Assembly: GCA_965243755.1 (NCBI GenBank)
Contig: CBDEVW010000005.1
Coordinates: forward strand, 186,001 to 250,000
Length of the DNA stretch: 64,000 nucleotides
Direction of reading: 5' to 3'
Source of the DNA: JANSWY01 sp965243755
GTDB taxonomy: Bacteria > Bacteroidota > Bacteroidia > Cytophagales > Cyclobacteriaceae
Position numbers and translations under genes: made by a program. The notes under the pieces are model-generated. The model saw only the letters and a list, made by a program, of their open reading frames with translations, ran no database searches and was not told the DNA's origin. Below, piece by piece: positions 9,030 to 18,181 of the stretch (positions are counted from its first letter, which is position 1; each line of letters opens with the position of its first letter).

Positions 9030-9205
9030 CATGTTTTTAAGTTTTTGACCTTTCTACATTCATAGATGCAATTTCACAGGATTAGTTGCATCAAGATTCA
9101 AATTATTACATCAAACCTTTCATTTTTTTTGCTAACAGCGCCGATTACGTCATTTTTTGGATATATTTTCAATAATAATTTTTCCGCTATAACCTTACTT
9201 AACAC

Positions 9206-11042
9206 ATGACAGCAAAAAAAACTAACAGCAGCCCAAAACTGAATAAAAAAGATATTACTGATACTCTGTTAGTCGAAATTGCCTGGGAGGTAATGAATCA
9301 GGTCGGGGGTATATATACCGTGATCAGATCAAAGGCTCCTACAGTAAGTAAAAGATGGGGTAAGAATTACTGCTTGTTAGGTCCCTACGTCCATCAAAAT
9401 TGTATCTGCCGAATTCGACCCCATTGAAAACCAGTCAGATCCTTTTTTTCAGGCCATTGAGAAAATGCGAAATGCAGGATATGACGTACACTATGGACAC
9501 TGGTTAGTCACAGGAAGGCCGAAGACAGTATTGTTCAACATAGGTAGTGTGATGAACAGACTTGGAGAAATAAAATACAACCTTTGGGACCATCATGGCA
9601 TATCAACACCTGACAATGATGAACTGCTCAACAACGTAATCGCTTTTGGAGAAATGGTCAGGATTTTCCTGATGGAATTAAGTCAGCTGGTTGAAGATAA
9701 AAGTATCCTGGCTCATTTTCATGAATGGATGGCGGCATCCTGCTTGCCGGAACTTCGAAGAGATCAAGTCAAGGTGAAAACCATTTTCACTACACACGCA
9801 ACACTGTTGGGGCGATACCTTGCGATGAATGATGGCAATTTCTATGATCACCTTCCATTTCATGACTGGCAAAAGGAAGCCAAACATTTCAATATTGAGC
9901 CTGGCGTTTACATAGAGCGGGCAGCTGCTCATGGAGCCCATGTATTTACCACAGTTTCGGAGGTAACAGCCCGGGAATGCAGATATCTCTTAGGCAGAGA
10001 CCCGGATGTGATTCTTCCAAATGGTATCAACAATGAAAGATTTGAAGTGCTTCATGAATTCCAGAACCTCCACCTGGAGTATAAAAATAAAATACATCAA
10101 TTTACGATAGGCCACTTCTTTCAGACCTACACTTTCGATTTAGACAAAACATTGTATTTCTTCACTTCAGGTAGATTTGAATACCGGAACAAAGGATTCG
10201 ATCTCACACTGGAAGCTTTGGCCCGACTAAATCACCGGTTGAAACAGGAGAACTCGGACCTAACTGTGGTAATGTTCTTCATTACCAAAAAACCATATCA
10301 TTCAATTAATCCAGGGGTGCTGCAATCAAGAGCTGCTATGGAAGAACTGAAAACAGCCATAGACGGAATAAAAAGACAGGTTGCAGAAAAACTATTTTTT
10401 GAGGCGGCTGCATCTGAAGACAGCAGATTGCCCAACCTCAATCAGTTTGTAGAAGATTACTGGAAGTTGAGGTATCGAAGGACTTTACAATCATGGAGAA
10501 CTAAAAACCTGCCTTCTGTGGTTACGCACAACCTAATCGATGACAGTACCGATGAAATCCTGAATTTCCTCCGTACCTCTGATCTGGTTAATAAAAAAGA
10601 AGACCGGGTGAAAATTGTTTATCATCCCGACTTTATTAATTACACCAATCCCTTATTCGGAATGGAGTATGATCAGTTCGTAAGAGGCTGTCATCTTGGA
10701 GTATTCCCTAGCTACTATGAGCCATGGGGATATACACCACTGGAATGTATTGCCAGGGGTGTTCCTACTGTGACAAGTGATCAGGCAGGGTTTGGCGATT
10801 ACGCATTGAAAAATGTAAAAGATATTAATAAGAGTGGTATATATGTAGTCAAAAGACATCAGAGATCTTTTGATGATGCAGCCAATCAATTGACAATCAA
10901 ATTATACCGTTTTCTTCAGTTAACCAGAAGAAACAGGATTGATCAGCGAAACAAGGTTGAGAGCTCATCAGTGCAGTTTGATTGGAAATACCTTACAAAA
11001 CCCTACGAAGAAGCTTATAAACGCGCTTTATCAATTCCTTAA
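9206..11042 (+). pseudogene. Glycogen synthase, GT3 (eukaryote-like) family, with one frameshift
   Basis: Transfers glucose from a nucleotide sugar to glycogen. The N-terminal piece (9206-9400) has VEIAWEVMNQVGGIYTVIRS and ends in LGPYVHQN. The next frame resumes at 9402 with VSAEFDPIE and continues without interruption to 11042. One extra base at about 9401 (in caaaattgta) accounts for the break; removing it gives a normal protein of about 612 residues. The C-terminal half has EPWGYTPLECIARGVPTVTS and the GFGDY segment typical of GT3 synthases. The rest is well conserved, so a sequencing error or a recent mutation is more likely than long decay. No slippery site for programmed frameshifting is apparent. 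Confidence 0.85.
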
Positions 11043-11162
11043 AAAGCCTTGTTTGAGAATAATTCTGGTTCAACGACAAATATCCCCGGTTCGTCGACAT
11101 TTTTTTTAAAACTCAGTGGTGTTCAGTAGTTTAGATATGAATCTATTTAAACATTTAACACT

Positions 11163-11669
11163 ATGGGATCTAAAATAATCAAAATAGCAATGCTTAATAT
11201 CGCCTTGGGAATGGCGTTGTTGAGTGGAGCTCAGGCTCAGGAAATACCAGAAGATGAAATCTCTATCACCGTTTTAAAGTGGTTCTATAATCACTATGAA
11301 AATCCGGAGTACCCGGTTTGGGAAAAGATCAAGTCTGAAAGTAATGATGAATTGTACAGAGTGACCTTTACGAAAGGTAAAAATAAAATTTCTGCAGTCT
11401 ATGATAAAGATGGAAAGCGTGCATATGAGAACATACTCTATAAAAAGGAGATGCCAGCACCATTAGTAGACTATGCGGATACAAACTTTGAAAAATATAA
11501 AATAGTTGCCCTTCACAAACATACCAACTACGCCTACGGGTCTAGAATTGATGTAGAGACAAACTATGAAATGGTAGTCAAGGTAAACGGAGACCTTTCT
11601 ACAGTATGGTTCGGGGAGAGCCTAAGTAGAATATCCGATTTTGACGCCAGTAGCCTTGCAATAAAATAG
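11163..11669 (+). CDS. Small secreted protein, paralog of the next gene
   Basis: A 168-residue protein with a signal peptide (residues 1-25, cleaved after AQA). The mature part begins EIPEDEISITVLKWFYNHYE and has alternating strand-like segments ending in a ...ISDFDASSLAIK tail. It aligns with the next gene along its whole length (the E-DEI/DDIP...VL-WFY--YE-P start, the KG-NKISAVYDKDG middle). The pattern is reminiscent of periplasmic PepSY-like small proteins, but I cannot assign a function. Confidence 0.7.
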   Translation: MGSKIIKIAMLNIALGMALLSGAQAQEIPEDEISITVLKWFYNHYENPEYPVWEKIKSESNDELYRVTFTKGKNKISAVYDKDGKRAYENILYKKEMPAPLVDYADTNFEKYKIVALHKHTNYAYGSRIDVETNYEMVVKVNGDLSTVWFGESLSRISDFDASSLAIK

Positions 11670-11729
11670 GCGGGCTTGAATTACGATATTGATTAAAATA
11701 TTCAAATCCAGATAAGAATATTTTAATAA

Positions 11730-11770
11730 ACCAGATGTTTTGTTACATTTATAACAACAAAACATCTGGT
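11730..11770. promoter_or_regulatory. Perfect 15-bp inverted repeat before the second small secreted gene
   Basis: Arms 11730-11744 and 11756-11770 are exact reverse complements (ACCAGATGTTTTGTT) with an 11-base AT-rich loop. It lies between the two paralogs, 32 bases before the chosen start. It has no T-tract immediately after it, so an operator or RNA-structure element is as likely as a terminator. Confidence 0.5.
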
Positions 11771-11802
11771 AATTTATGAGAATCGAAACTAATTGTGGAA
11801 CT

Positions 11803-12306
11803 ATGGAACATACATTCAAACCAATCCTGCTATTGTTAATGGCCGGAATTGTAAGCTTTAGCGCTATGGCACAGCAAGAGCTTACCGAAGATGACATCCC
11901 TTTAAACGTATTGTCTTGGTTTTATCAAAACTATGAGGACCCTACAAACATCAAGTGGAGCAAAGTGGATCGTAACGGTAAAGAGCACCTTCAAGCTACT
12001 TTTAAAGAAAATGGAAAAACCATTGTAAGTATTTATAATGATAGAGGAGAGATTCTGGAGGAGAGCGCTTTGACAGAAAAACCGGATCTTCCCGGTGAGA
12101 TTAGCGAATTTGCTTTTGCTAAATACGGAAAGAACAAGGCTATCTCCTTAAGAAAAATCACCAAATTTTCACATATAGGTAAACAGGAAAAAGAAGTTTA
12201 CTATGAATTGGTATGTAAAGCCGGAGATGAAATGATTTCTGTCTGGTTTGACGACCAGTACAATGCACAGGGAAACAGAGATGTTTCTACCTTGGCACGA
12301 AACTAA
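11803..12306 (+). CDS. Small secreted protein, paralog of the previous gene
   Basis: A 167-residue protein from the internal ATG at 11803, chosen because it gives a clean signal peptide (MEHTFKP... to SAMAQ); an upstream ATG at 11776 would add nine non-hydrophobic residues. The mature region starts QELTEDDIPLNVLSWFYQNYE and is clearly paralogous to 11163-11669. Both end in a similar V/SDxSxLAxx tail. Function is unknown. A strong terminator follows at 12332-12360. Confidence 0.7.
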   Translation: MEHTFKPILLLLMAGIVSFSAMAQQELTEDDIPLNVLSWFYQNYEDPTNIKWSKVDRNGKEHLQATFKENGKTIVSIYNDRGEILEESALTEKPDLPGEISEFAFAKYGKNKAISLRKITKFSHIGKQEKEVYYELVCKAGDEMISVWFDDQYNAQGNRDVSTLARN

Positions 12307-12331
12307 ACATTTATCCCATGGTGAAAATATT

Positions 12332-12360
12332 AAACGGCGACTCAATGGTCGCCGTTTTTT
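12332..12360 (+). terminator. Intrinsic terminator after the small secreted pair
   Basis: Stem arms 12332-12340 and 12349-12357 (AAACGGCGA / TCGCCGTTT) with an 8-base loop and a T-run of six. It ends the plus-strand transcript and touches the stop codon of the convergent hmgA. Confidence 0.85.
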
Positions 12361-13519
12361 ATTCTGTCCAGCTCATTGGATAATTAGTGTCCAGGTATTC
12401 TATTGCCTGACTTGTCAGGTAAAGAGGTCCAAACGTATCCAACATCACAGCCAATTCTTCAGTCTCTTTTGCACCAATACTTTTTTCTACTGTTCCCGGG
12501 TGTGGGCCATGTGGTAATCCTCCGGGATGCAGGGTGAAAGATCCTCTTTCAATGCCCTTTCTACTCATGAAGTTACCTTCCACATAATACAAAACTTCAT
12601 CAGAATCAATGTTGGAGTGATTGTATGGTGCGGGTATAGCCTGCGGATGATAATCAAACAGCCTTGGTACAAATGAACAGATCACATAACCGTGGGCCTG
12701 AAATGTTTGATGTACCGGAGGTGGCTGATGAATTCTACCAGTAATTGGCTCAAAATCATGTATTGATAAAGCATATGGATATAGATACCCATCCCAGCCA
12801 ACCAGGTCAAGTGGACTATAATCGTAAAGATACGGGTGAAGGAAACCTCCCTTTTTTATTTTGACCAAATACTCTTTCTTTTCGGTTTCAGTTACCAGTT
12901 CGCTCGGTGGACGGATGTCCCGTTCACAATATGGCGAATGCTCCAACAGCTGCCCCATTTCATTGCGATATCTTTTAACCGTTTCTACAGGGTGTGTAGA
13001 TTCTATCACCAATAGCCGCAATGGACCTTCGTCCCACTCAAACCGATAAATTGTGGTGCGAGGAATCACCACATAATCTCCCTGTTTTACACGCAGTTTG
13101 CCAAACTGTGAGTATAGCCAACCTGCACCGTCATGAATAAAAACTACTTCATCGGCTTCACCATTTTTGTAGTAATAGTCCATTGTGCGTTCCTTCGGAT
13201 TGCAAAGTGCCATGGAAACATCCTTATTCTTTAACAATGTAAGCCGGGCACCTAAGTAGTCATCCCCTGTAACACCAATATGGCTGGTTTTGAGGTGGGT
13301 CTGCTTCAGTGGATAATCGTAGGCAATTTTCACATCAAATGGTTCAGGATCAAGAACTTTAAGCACCCTGGTTGGAGGGTTGATGTGATACAAATTGGAG
13401 TATATGCCAGAAAACCCCCGTGAACTCACCAGTTCTTCACTGTACAAAGAACCATCAGGTTGTCGGAATTGGGTGTGCCTCTTGGGAGGAATTTCACCCA
13501 GTCTTTGATAGTATGTCAT
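12359..13519 (-). CDS. hmgA: Homogentisate 1,2-dioxygenase
   Basis: Opens the ring of homogentisate to maleylacetoacetate in tyrosine degradation. The cupin-type protein of 386 residues has the N-terminal GEIPPKRHTQFRQPDG region. The metal-binding region is near the C-terminus: PYNHSNIDSDEVLYYVEGN (His and Glu ligands) and GGLPHGPHPGT (the third His). No other tyrosine-catabolic genes are visible nearby. The start is 6 bases after the stop of the S41 peptidase, so the two are probably co-transcribed. Confidence 0.92.
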   Translation of the reverse strand: MTYYQRLGEIPPKRHTQFRQPDGSLYSEELVSSRGFSGIYSNLYHINPPTRVLKVLDPEPFDVKIAYDYPLKQTHLKTSHIGVTGDDYLGARLTLLKNKDVSMALCNPKERTMDYYYKNGEADEVVFIHDGAGWLYSQFGKLRVKQGDYVVIPRTTIYRFEWDEGPLRLLVIESTHPVETVKRYRNEMGQLLEHSPYCERDIRPPSELVTETEKKEYLVKIKKGGFLHPYLYDYSPLDLVGWDGYLYPYALSIHDFEPITGRIHQPPPVHQTFQAHGYVICSFVPRLFDYHPQAIPAPYNHSNIDSDEVLYYVEGNFMSRKGIERGSFTLHPGGLPHGPHPGTVEKSIGAKETEELAVMLDTFGPLYLTSQAIEYLDTNYPMSWTE

Positions 13520-13525
13520 TGTTGT

Positions 13526-15151
13526 TTATTTGTTGGCCAACTCTTCTGCCTGATCAAAAAGGTCTAGAGCCTGCAAAAAGATCTCATTTGTCTGGTTAAA
13601 AATCGGATAAAATCCTTCATTTTGCCAAACGCTACGAGCAATGTGGGCTTTCAAATAATTTTTAATGAGAGGTTTGGATCGATTGAATTGCTCTTTATTG
13701 AAATTCAATCCGTTTTCCTCTCCAATACTGACCATTTCTCTCAGAGAAGCATCGGTAACCTCAAAACTATCAAAGAATTTTTCATATCCCATATCCTCAA
13801 GAAATTCCTTGTTCTCATTGGTAAATTTCAGGGTATATTCTCTGAGTGTGTTGCTGGTAAACAGGCCATTCAGGTAGCTACTGTTCATGGAAGTGTCTAT
13901 TGGTACAAAGTAGTCAGGTGAAATACCTCCGCCACCATAGACCTCTCTCCCTTTGGTGGTGTAATATTTTAAGCTATCAGCCACTTTGATGCTGTCTTCC
14001 TGGTACATTTCACCATTCCGGTACCGGTTGTAGATATCTCTTTTATAGTCATCGGATTTGCCTTCATAAGGCTTTTGAATACTTCGGCCACTTGGGGTAT
14101 AGTACCGGCTAATGGTTAATCTCAATTCACTGCCGTCATTCAATTCAAAAGGCATCTGAACCAAACCCTTGCCGAAAGAACGTCTACCTACAATCAATGC
14201 GCGATCATTGTCTTGTAAAGCGCCGGCAACAATTTCACTTGCTGAGGCACTTCCCTCATCAATCAATACAATGACAGGTTTGTCTTCAAATATGCCATCT
14301 CTTTCTGCCCTATACTCAGAGTCGTATCTTACTTCTTTACCCTTTGTGTATACAATCATTGGATCACCCGGTAGTAGTTCGTCAACCATTTTTACGGCTC
14401 GATCCAGATAACCACCAGGATTTCCCGTCAGGTCAAGAATTAATTTTTGCATGCCATTTTCAACCAGGCCATTCAGGTGTAACTTGAACTCATCGTAAGT
14501 AGTAGCAGAAAATCTGTTAACCTTGATATATCCAACTTTGTCATCAACCATATAGCTCACATCTACAGAATACTGCGGTATTTTGTCTCTTGTGATGGTG
14601 TATTCCAACAATTCCTTCACACCTTTTCTTTTGATCGATACTTTTACATCAGTTCCTTTCGGTCCCCGCAACCGATCAAACACACCTTTATTGTTGATGC
14701 CAATGCCAGCTACATTTTCAGTGTCCACTTTAATGATTTGGTCGCCAGCTTGCAGACCTACAGCTTCACTAGGTCCGCCGCTCAATGGCGCAACTACATA
14801 GATCGTATCTTTGAAAATATTAAACTCAATCCCGATACCACTATAATTCCCTTCCAATTGTGGTTTGGTCAGCTTTAGCTCTTCTCCTGAGATATAGACC
14901 GTATGGGGGTCAAGGTCCTCAAGCATGTTATCAATTGCTTTTTCTACTATTTCATCTGTATTTACTTCATCCACATAATCATTGTTGATGTAAGTAAGTA
15001 CCTGCCGAAACTTATAAAGGCTTTTGAAAATGTCATTTTCACTGGAAGAGTTTCCTTTAATGTTGGCACCAATTAATATGCCTGCTGCAATTGCGATGGT
15101 TAATAAAACTGGAAGCCTAACTATACTATTGGGGTTTTTGATCTCGCTCAC
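13526..15151 (-). CDS. S41 family C-terminal processing peptidase
   Basis: A periplasmic serine protease of the CtpA/Tsp type. It has an N-terminal membrane helix (about residues 11-28), a PDZ domain (about 95-180), and the S41 catalytic domain (about 195-420). The Ser303/Lys328 dyad is visible: SASASE at 301-306 and FGKG at 326-329, spaced 25 residues as in E. coli Tsp (Ser430/Lys455). It carries a long C-terminal extension of about 120 residues. A second S41 peptidase lies at 55280-56932. It precedes hmgA by 6 bases. Confidence 0.9.
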   Translation of the reverse strand: MSEIKNPNSIVRLPVLLTIAIAAGILIGANIKGNSSSENDIFKSLYKFRQVLTYINNDYVDEVNTDEIVEKAIDNMLEDLDPHTVYISGEELKLTKPQLEGNYSGIGIEFNIFKDTIYVVAPLSGGPSEAVGLQAGDQIIKVDTENVAGIGINNKGVFDRLRGPKGTDVKVSIKRKGVKELLEYTITRDKIPQYSVDVSYMVDDKVGYIKVNRFSATTYDEFKLHLNGLVENGMQKLILDLTGNPGGYLDRAVKMVDELLPGDPMIVYTKGKEVRYDSEYRAERDGIFEDKPVIVLIDEGSASASEIVAGALQDNDRALIVGRRSFGKGLVQMPFELNDGSELRLTISRYYTPSGRSIQKPYEGKSDDYKRDIYNRYRNGEMYQEDSIKVADSLKYYTTKGREVYGGGGISPDYFVPIDTSMNSSYLNGLFTSNTLREYTLKFTNENKEFLEDMGYEKFFDSFEVTDASLREMVSIGEENGLNFNKEQFNRSKPLIKNYLKAHIARSVWQNEGFYPIFNQTNEIFLQALDLFDQAEELANK

Positions 15152-15305
15152 TACCTAAACTTTAGCTTTTTGAAAAATAAAATAGAATTAAAAATAATGA
15201 TTTTGGTAGTCATATTCTACGGGCGCATTGCATTTCGGTTGATTTTTTCTATAAAAGTGACGGATTCAGTTACTGCTTTCCGTGTTTGATTATCTTTGCG
15301 ATTGA

Positions 15306-16055
15306 ATGTTAATGCTGAACAAGAAAATAGCGACCCTAATCGAAGAGGATTTTGTTCTTGCCCGGGCACTTCATTACCTGGGAGTAGACTTTATGCAGCA
15401 TGGGGATAAAACCATTATTGAAGTTTGCAAAGAACGGAAGCTGGCATTAAAAAATGTTCTGAAAACCTTTGATAATTTTCACAATTCCAGCATCATTTAT
15501 CGCGAAAACTTACATCGGTACCCGTTGGATCTCGTCATTGCTTACCTCAAGCATGCGCACCATATTTTCATTAAGGAGAGGTTGCCATATGTCCATAGTT
15601 TAATTAATAGGGTCAACCTGGAAGTGAAGACCGGCAGCAGTATAATTGATGACCTTAGGTTGATATTTCCAGTATTTTTGGAGGATTTCATAAAACACAT
15701 TTATGAAGAGGAGGATACTGTATTTGATTATGCACTTCGTCTGCATGAACTGATCAATTCAAATTATACTGGGCTGGCAAAATTTGTATACCTCCACCAG
15801 GAAATCTCGTTAGCAGAAATTGCCAAAGATCACCATGAGGAGGATGAACTTGCGGGATTAAAAGAATTGGTCAACGCGCTGAAGCAGATTCCTGAAGTTA
15901 ATATTCACATCAATTTGATCGTAAAGGAGTTGGAGAATTTCGAGTTGGAAATGGTGAACCACGCCATGATTGAAGATGAAATATTGTTTCCGAGGGCCGT
16001 GGAAATGGAAAAAAGATTATCCAACATTACAAAGATCATAAGCCAACAGAATTAA
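15306..16055 (+). CDS. Hemerythrin HHE domain protein (ScdA/YtfE-like)
   Basis: A 249-residue protein whose central part has histidine and glutamate pairs of the hemerythrin fold (HAHHIFIKERLPYVHSLI, FIKHIYEEEDTVFDY, HHEEDELAG, NHAMIEDEILFP). The N-terminal part resembles the DUF542 domain of ScdA/YtfE. These proteins bind a di-iron centre and repair iron-sulfur clusters after nitric oxide or oxidative damage. A TATCTTTG -7 element (15291-15298) is 8 bases before the first ATG; an ATG six bases later is an alternative start. Confidence 0.82.
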   Translation: MLMLNKKIATLIEEDFVLARALHYLGVDFMQHGDKTIIEVCKERKLALKNVLKTFDNFHNSSIIYRENLHRYPLDLVIAYLKHAHHIFIKERLPYVHSLINRVNLEVKTGSSIIDDLRLIFPVFLEDFIKHIYEEEDTVFDYALRLHELINSNYTGLAKFVYLHQEISLAEIAKDHHEEDELAGLKELVNALKQIPEVNIHINLIVKELENFELEMVNHAMIEDEILFPRAVEMEKRLSNITKIISQQN

Positions 16056-16061
16056 GAGAGA

Positions 16062-16472
16062 ATGGGAAGAGTGATTGGAATAGACTATGGTTCCAAACGA
16101 GTGGGTTTGGCAGTTACAGATCCGTTACAAATTATCGCATCTCCTTTGGATACAATTCATTCCAAAGATGTGATTTCATACCTGAAAAACTATATTGATA
16201 GTGAGGAGGTGGAGTGCTTTGTTGTGGGTATGCCAAAGAATCTTGATAATAAAGATACCAATGCAACACCATTGGTGCAGGCATTTGTTAACCTGCTAAA
16301 AAAGAGTTTTCCCGCTATCAATATCGTCTTACAAGATGAAAGATTTACGAGTAAAATGGCGCTTGACGCTATGATTCAGGCGGGTTCTACGAAAAAACAG
16401 AGAAAGGAAAAGGGCAATATAGATAAAGTAAGCGCCTCTATTATATTACAATCATATTTAGAACAGAAATGA
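16062..16472 (+). CDS. ruvX: Putative Holliday junction resolvase (YqgF family)
   Basis: A 136-residue RNase H-like protein. The first strand carries GIDYGSKRVGLAVTDP with the metal-binding aspartate (Asp8), and LQDERFTS near 98-105 supplies another acidic residue. YqgF proteins take part in 16S rRNA 5'-end maturation; Holliday junction resolution is also annotated. The gene starts 6 bases after the hemerythrin gene and its stop overlaps the def start by 4 bases. Confidence 0.92.
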   Translation: MGRVIGIDYGSKRVGLAVTDPLQIIASPLDTIHSKDVISYLKNYIDSEEVECFVVGMPKNLDNKDTNATPLVQAFVNLLKKSFPAINIVLQDERFTSKMALDAMIQAGSTKKQRKEKGNIDKVSASIILQSYLEQK

Positions 16473-17023
16473 TTTACCCAATTGTAGTTTACGGTGATCC
16501 GGTATTAAGAAAAAAGGCAGTGGATATTGAAAAGGGATCCATCGATGTGAAGGAATTGGCTGCTGATATGTTTGAAACCATGCAGGGAGCAAGTGGGATA
16601 GGACTGGCGGCTCCTCAAATTGGCAAATCTATTCGGATGTTTATCGTAGACGGGCGACCGCTGGAAGAAGAGGGGATGGAAGATTTCCATAAAGTATTTA
16701 TCAATCCACAGATATTGGAAGAGACTGGTGAACCATGGAAATTTGAAGAAGGTTGTCTCAGCATTCCTGGTATCAGGGAAGATGTCAGTAGAAATCCCGA
16801 AATCAGGATCAAATATTTTGATGAAAACTGGGAAGAGCATGAGGAGACATTCGATGGGATGAAGGCACGGATCATACAACATGAATATGATCACATTGAA
16901 GGAATTTTGTTCACCGATCATATCAGTAACCTAAAAAAAAGGTTGTTGAAAGGAAAACTGGCCAACATCAGTAAAGGCAAGTTCGATGCAAGCTACAGAA
17001 CCAAAATCCCTGCAAAAAGATAA
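16469..17023 (+). CDS. def: Peptide deformylase
   Basis: Removes the N-formyl group from new proteins in the cytosol. All three metal-site motifs are present in 184 residues: GIGLAAPQ (43-50), EGCLS with Cys96, and HEYDH (138-142) with catalytic Glu139. The start overlaps ruvX by 4 bases and the stop overlaps the nitrilase gene by 1 base. Confidence 0.96.
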   Translation: MIYPIVVYGDPVLRKKAVDIEKGSIDVKELAADMFETMQGASGIGLAAPQIGKSIRMFIVDGRPLEEEGMEDFHKVFINPQILEETGEPWKFEEGCLSIPGIREDVSRNPEIRIKYFDENWEEHEETFDGMKARIIQHEYDHIEGILFTDHISNLKKRLLKGKLANISKGKFDASYRTKIPAKR

Positions 17024-17799
17024 TGAGTAACCTGAGTGTTAGCCTGGTACAGGCAGACATGTACTGGCAGGATATCGGTGCTAACCTCGCCATGTTTGAA
17101 GAGAAGATATGGCAACTGGAAAAAACCGATGTGATTCTGCTACCCGAAATGTTTACCACTGGTTTTACCATGGAACCTAAGGGCTTGTCGGAACCGCATA
17201 ATAGTAAGACTTTTAGATGGATGGCTCAAATGGCGGCTCAAACTAAGTCACTGGTTATTGGGAGCTACATTATCTCGGAATCAAATAGCTTTTTCAACCG
17301 GCTATATGCGGTCTTTCCTGATGGGAATTATAAAACCTACGATAAGCGACATCTTTTCTCTTTGGTAGGAGAGGATCAACAATATGTAGCTGGAAAAGAG
17401 AAACTTATCATCAATTGGCGAGGTTGGAACATCTGCCCTATGATTTGTTATGACCTTCGTTTTCCGGTTTGGTCAAGATCTGTTAACTATGAGTATGATC
17501 TCCTGGTCTATATTGCCAACTGGCCAACTCCCAGGGTGAATGCATGGGATACCTTATTGCAGGCACGGGCCATTGAAAACATTGCTTACGTTGCTGGAGT
17601 GAATAGAATTGGCATTGATGGGTACAAAGCTGCGTACTCGGGACATTCCGCAATTTATAATTACAAAGGTGAGCCTGTAGGAGGACCATTTGTAGACCGG
17701 GAATGTTCAGTTAGTTTCAGCCTTGAAAAAAAGCCCCTTGAAAAATTTCGTGATCGCTACAACTTTTTCAAGGAAGCAGATTCATTTAAAATTGATTAG
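17023..17799 (+). CDS. Nitrilase-family amidohydrolase, probable omega-amidase (YafV/Nit2-like)
   Basis: A carbon-nitrogen hydrolase of 258 residues with the Glu-Lys-Cys triad at Glu42 (LLPEMF), Lys108 (YDKRH) and Cys142 (ICYDLRF). YafV/Nit2 relatives remove the amide from 2-oxoglutaramate. It shares a base with the def stop codon. The 3' end overlaps the convergent hypothetical gene by 14 bases. Confidence 0.88.
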   Translation: MSNLSVSLVQADMYWQDIGANLAMFEEKIWQLEKTDVILLPEMFTTGFTMEPKGLSEPHNSKTFRWMAQMAAQTKSLVIGSYIISESNSFFNRLYAVFPDGNYKTYDKRHLFSLVGEDQQYVAGKEKLIINWRGWNICPMICYDLRFPVWSRSVNYEYDLLVYIANWPTPRVNAWDTLLQARAIENIAYVAGVNRIGIDGYKAAYSGHSAIYNYKGEPVGGPFVDRECSVSFSLEKKPLEKFRDRYNFFKEADSFKID

Positions 17800-18181
17800 A
17801 ACCTGCAGTAAGTATTTGCAATAAAGCATCTGTTCCTTTTATTTCTGAAGCATTCAAAACATTCAGCATCGGTTCAATCGTCTGCAGATTACCTGAAAAA
17901 TAAGTTTGCTGCTTGCTTTTATGATGCCTTACAATGTGATTTAAAAGATTCAATATGCCGCTGTTTGGTTTTTCTTCCAGTTCAAGATAAAGGATCAGGC
18001 ATTCAACTTCATCACATAGTTTCTTTAATTGATTGATTAATTCAGGTCCACTGTCATTATCAAAATCTATATAGGTGCTTTCAGGGAGTACATTACTCAG
18101 TTGTTTTTGAACCGATGTGCTAAACCCCAATTCCGACCATGAAGCGTTTCTGAAATGTAGAAATCCTGTATTCTTCATCAC
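17786..18181 (-). CDS. Hypothetical protein of 131 residues
   Basis: Not recognised. It has no signal peptide or membrane segment. The sequence has a central hydrophobic stretch (CLILYLELEE) and an alpha-helical look. Its ATG overlaps the stop of the FG-GAP gene by 4 bases (translational coupling). Despite that link the two proteins differ in location, one secreted and one cytosolic. Confidence 0.6.
   Translation of the reverse strand: MMKNTGFLHFRNASWSELGFSTSVQKQLSNVLPESTYIDFDNDSGPELINQLKKLCDEVECLILYLELEEKPNSGILNLLNHIVRHHKSKQQTYFSGNLQTIEPMLNVLNASEIKGTDALLQILTAGSNQF

Noticed and set aside
9395..9430. Programmed frameshift in glycogen synthase
   Set aside because: No slippery heptamer or stop codon at the shift point; the original frame runs on to a TGA at 9425-9427 well past it. 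Error or mutation is simpler.
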